Below are positions 5,205 through 6,550 of a stretch of 6,550 nucleotides of DNA, piece after piece. The notes beneath the pieces are model-generated. The model was given only the letters and a program-made list of their open reading frames with translations, did not search any database and was not told the origin of the DNA. Position numbers and translations under genes: made by a program. The stretch's first letter is position 1. Every line of letters begins with the position of its first letter. Source of the DNA: an uncultured Coriobacteriaceae bacterium (lineage in GTDB: Bacteria; Actinomycetota; Coriobacteriia; Coriobacteriales; Atopobiaceae); NCBI GenBank assembly GCA_902772085.1, contig CACXZL010000103.1, positions 1-6,550 of the forward strand, in the 5' to 3' direction.

Positions 5205-6550
5205 TCAGCCGACGGTCTTCATCTGAGCCTTGCGCTTGTACATGCGGCGGTCTGCCCGCTCGAAGACGACCTCGGCCGACTCGTCGGCCTCGAACCGTGC
5301 AACGCCGTAGGCAATCTGGATTCCACCGGCGCCTCTGCCGCTTATGTTGTGCTCCTCAATCTTCGCCGCGTTCTCGTCGAGATGGTCATAGTCGTAGCCG
5401 CGACAGATGATCGCGAACTCGTCGCCGCCGACCCTGAACACGGGGCTGTGCTTGAAGGTATCGCAAATGACGGCACATGCGTCACGGATGTACTGGTCGC
5501 CGGCCTTGTGCCCCAGCGTGTCGTTGACCCGTTTGAGGTCGTTGACGTCGCAAACCACGATTGCGAACGCAGGATCCTCGGTCGATTCGATCAGCTCGTT
5601 GAGGTCCCGCTCCTCATCCGCGTATGCGTGCTTGTTTCGGACTCCGGTGAGACTGTCCCGCATGGCACGTCGCTGCGCCAGCGAGAGGTTGCGCGCGAAC
5701 TCCTGCTCGCGTCGCACCTGCGCGTCCTCGTCGAGCACGCCGACGATGAGCACCGGCCTTCCGTTCTCGATGATTTGCACCGCCTTGAACCTCACATAGG
5801 TGGGAAGCGCGCCGCCGATCAGCCGGTAGTCAAGCATGAACACGCCATCCTGCTCGATAGTGCTCATGACGTTCTCTTTCGTTATGCGCGAATGGAACAG
5901 CTCTAGGTCTTCCGGGTGCACCACCCGAAGGCTGTTCTCGTGTGTTTCCTTGAAGAAGTCCTTGCCCTGCTTGGATATGCCTAGCCCCTCGAACTCGCTC
6001 GTTGCGCTGTACTCCGTGTAATGGTCGTTTGCAGGATCCACGAAGTAGAGAACTATCATGTTTCCGTTTAGCGCGCTGAGGCGAGCGAAGACGTCGCGCT
6101 CCTCGCTTGCCTTGCGTGCCGCTGCGCGCTCCCGGACCTGTGCGTCTATGTTGTTCACGCCTACGATCATGAACCGCTCGCTGTCTACCAAAGTGGTCGC
6201 CTTGAGGTTGACGTACGTGGGCACGCCGTCAATCATCAGGCGGTACTGAATGATAAAGGTCCCGTGGATGCGTATCTCGTCCCGCAACCTCTCCTTGTCC
6301 ATGGCGGCGATGAACTCCTCCTGGTCCTCCTCGTAGATGTAGCTCTTGGCGTTCTCCCGGCTAACGGCAAAGAAGTTGGTACCCTTGGTCTCCGACAGTC
6401 GATCCGATGCCTCGGTCCGCGACCCGTACTCTATGTAGTCATCGGTCTCGAGGTCCACGTAGAAGAGGTTGAAGTAGTCTCTTGCCAGAGAGTCAACGAT
6501 GCTCTCGTAGATCGTGCTGTTTGTGAGGGTCTCCTGATACGCAGCAAGAT
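5205..6550 (-). CDS. Tandem-PAS GGDEF diguanylate cyclase, 5' end outside the window
   Basis: The minus frame ends with TGA at 5207-5205 and is open to the right edge, giving 447 visible residues. A GTG at 6458 could be read as a start, but the 30 codons before it (including SIVDSLARDYFNLFY) continue the sensor domain smoothly, so the true start lies beyond 6550. Visible residues 27-140 and 166-280 are two copies of one PAS-like sensor unit: FYVDLETDDYIEY against YFVDPANDHYTEY, then QYRLMIDGVPTYVNLKA against DYRLIGGALPTYVRFKA, each closing with DAQVR. A short helix leads into GGDEF (DSLTGVRNK at 298), with DVNDLKRVNDTLGHKAGD and intact GGDEF at 374-378 (positions 5429-5415). FKHS stands where the RxxD I-site would be, so product inhibition by that site is absent. 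Predicted role: making cyclic di-GMP under control of unknown signals. A membrane segment or more sensor units could lie in the missing N-terminus. Confidence 0.92.
   Translation of the reverse strand, partial: LAAYQETLTNSTIYESIVDSLARDYFNLFYVDLETDDYIEYGSRTEASDRLSETKGTNFFAVSRENAKSYIYEEDQEEFIAAMDKERLRDEIRIHGTFIIQYRLMIDGVPTYVNLKATTLVDSERFMIVGVNNIDAQVRERAAARKASEERDVFARLSALNGNMIVLYFVDPANDHYTEYSATSEFEGLGISKQGKDFFKETHENSLRVVHPEDLELFHSRITKENVMSTIEQDGVFMLDYRLIGGALPTYVRFKAVQIIENGRPVLIVGVLDEDAQVRREQEFARNLSLAQRRAMRDSLTGVRNKHAYADEERDLNELIESTEDPAFAIVVCDVNDLKRVNDTLGHKAGDQYIRDACAVICDTFKHSPVFRVGGDEFAIICRGYDYDHLDENAAKIEEHNISGRGAGGIQIAYGVARFEADESAEVVFERADRRMYKRKAQMKTVG

Noticed and set aside
5349..5906. Plus-strand open frame of 185 codons opposite the double-PAS cyclase
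   Set aside because: It mirrors the minus-strand GGDEF coding region; the product has no recognisable motif.
6456..6458. GTG as the start of the double-PAS cyclase
   Set aside because: The frame stays open to the right edge and the codons before the GTG read as the natural beginning of the PAS unit, so the GTG is an internal valine codon.
1..6550. CRISPR array, tRNA or rRNA genes, intact insertion sequence
   Set aside because: No regularly spaced repeats, cloverleaf-like sequence, rRNA signature or transposase motif was seen on either strand.

Overview
The window is GC-rich bacterial DNA. Codon use, strong Shine-Dalgarno sites and the style of the PAS/GGDEF/EAL proteins suggest a Coriobacteriia-type actinobacterium (Olsenella/Atopobium/Collinsella relatives). 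That placement is inferred from protein style and base composition, not from a marker gene. The subject of the window is cyclic di-GMP: three large intact or edge-cut genes all carry c-di-GMP synthesis or degradation domains, and two decayed gene fragments lie beside them.

Layout. Positions 1-177 (minus strand) hold the 5' half of a phage-type HNH endonuclease gene that runs off the left edge. It has an excellent Shine-Dalgarno site but is broken by a one-base deletion, and the first Cys of its zinc knuckle is replaced by Arg. Positions 178-429 have no convincing gene; they contain an AT-rich patch with a short inverted repeat and a stem-loop just ahead of the next gene. Positions 430-1425 (plus) encode a four-helix membrane diguanylate cyclase. 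Positions 1426-1717 hold a remnant of the C-terminus of a DUF4143-type ATPase (about 1473-1601), then non-coding sequence leading to the next start. Positions 1718-5203 (plus) encode a 1161-residue, apparently soluble protein ordered PAS - degenerate GGDEF - intact EAL - unassigned linker - PAS-like - GAF - intact (A)GDEF. Positions 5205-6550 (minus) hold a third c-di-GMP gene, cut by the right edge: two tandem PAS-like sensor repeats and an intact GGDEF domain. It converges on the preceding gene with one base between the two stop codons.

Together the genes give one membrane-bound synthase, one soluble protein with both a probable phosphodiesterase and a probable synthase, and one soluble (as far as visible) double-PAS synthase. 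None of the three apparently active GGDEF domains shows the RxxD product-inhibition site at the usual spacing, so control probably comes from the varied sensor domains. The remnants of HNH and DUF4143 genes suggest a site where mobile or accessory DNA has entered and decayed. I found no RNA gene, CRISPR array, intact insertion sequence or c-di-GMP riboswitch.
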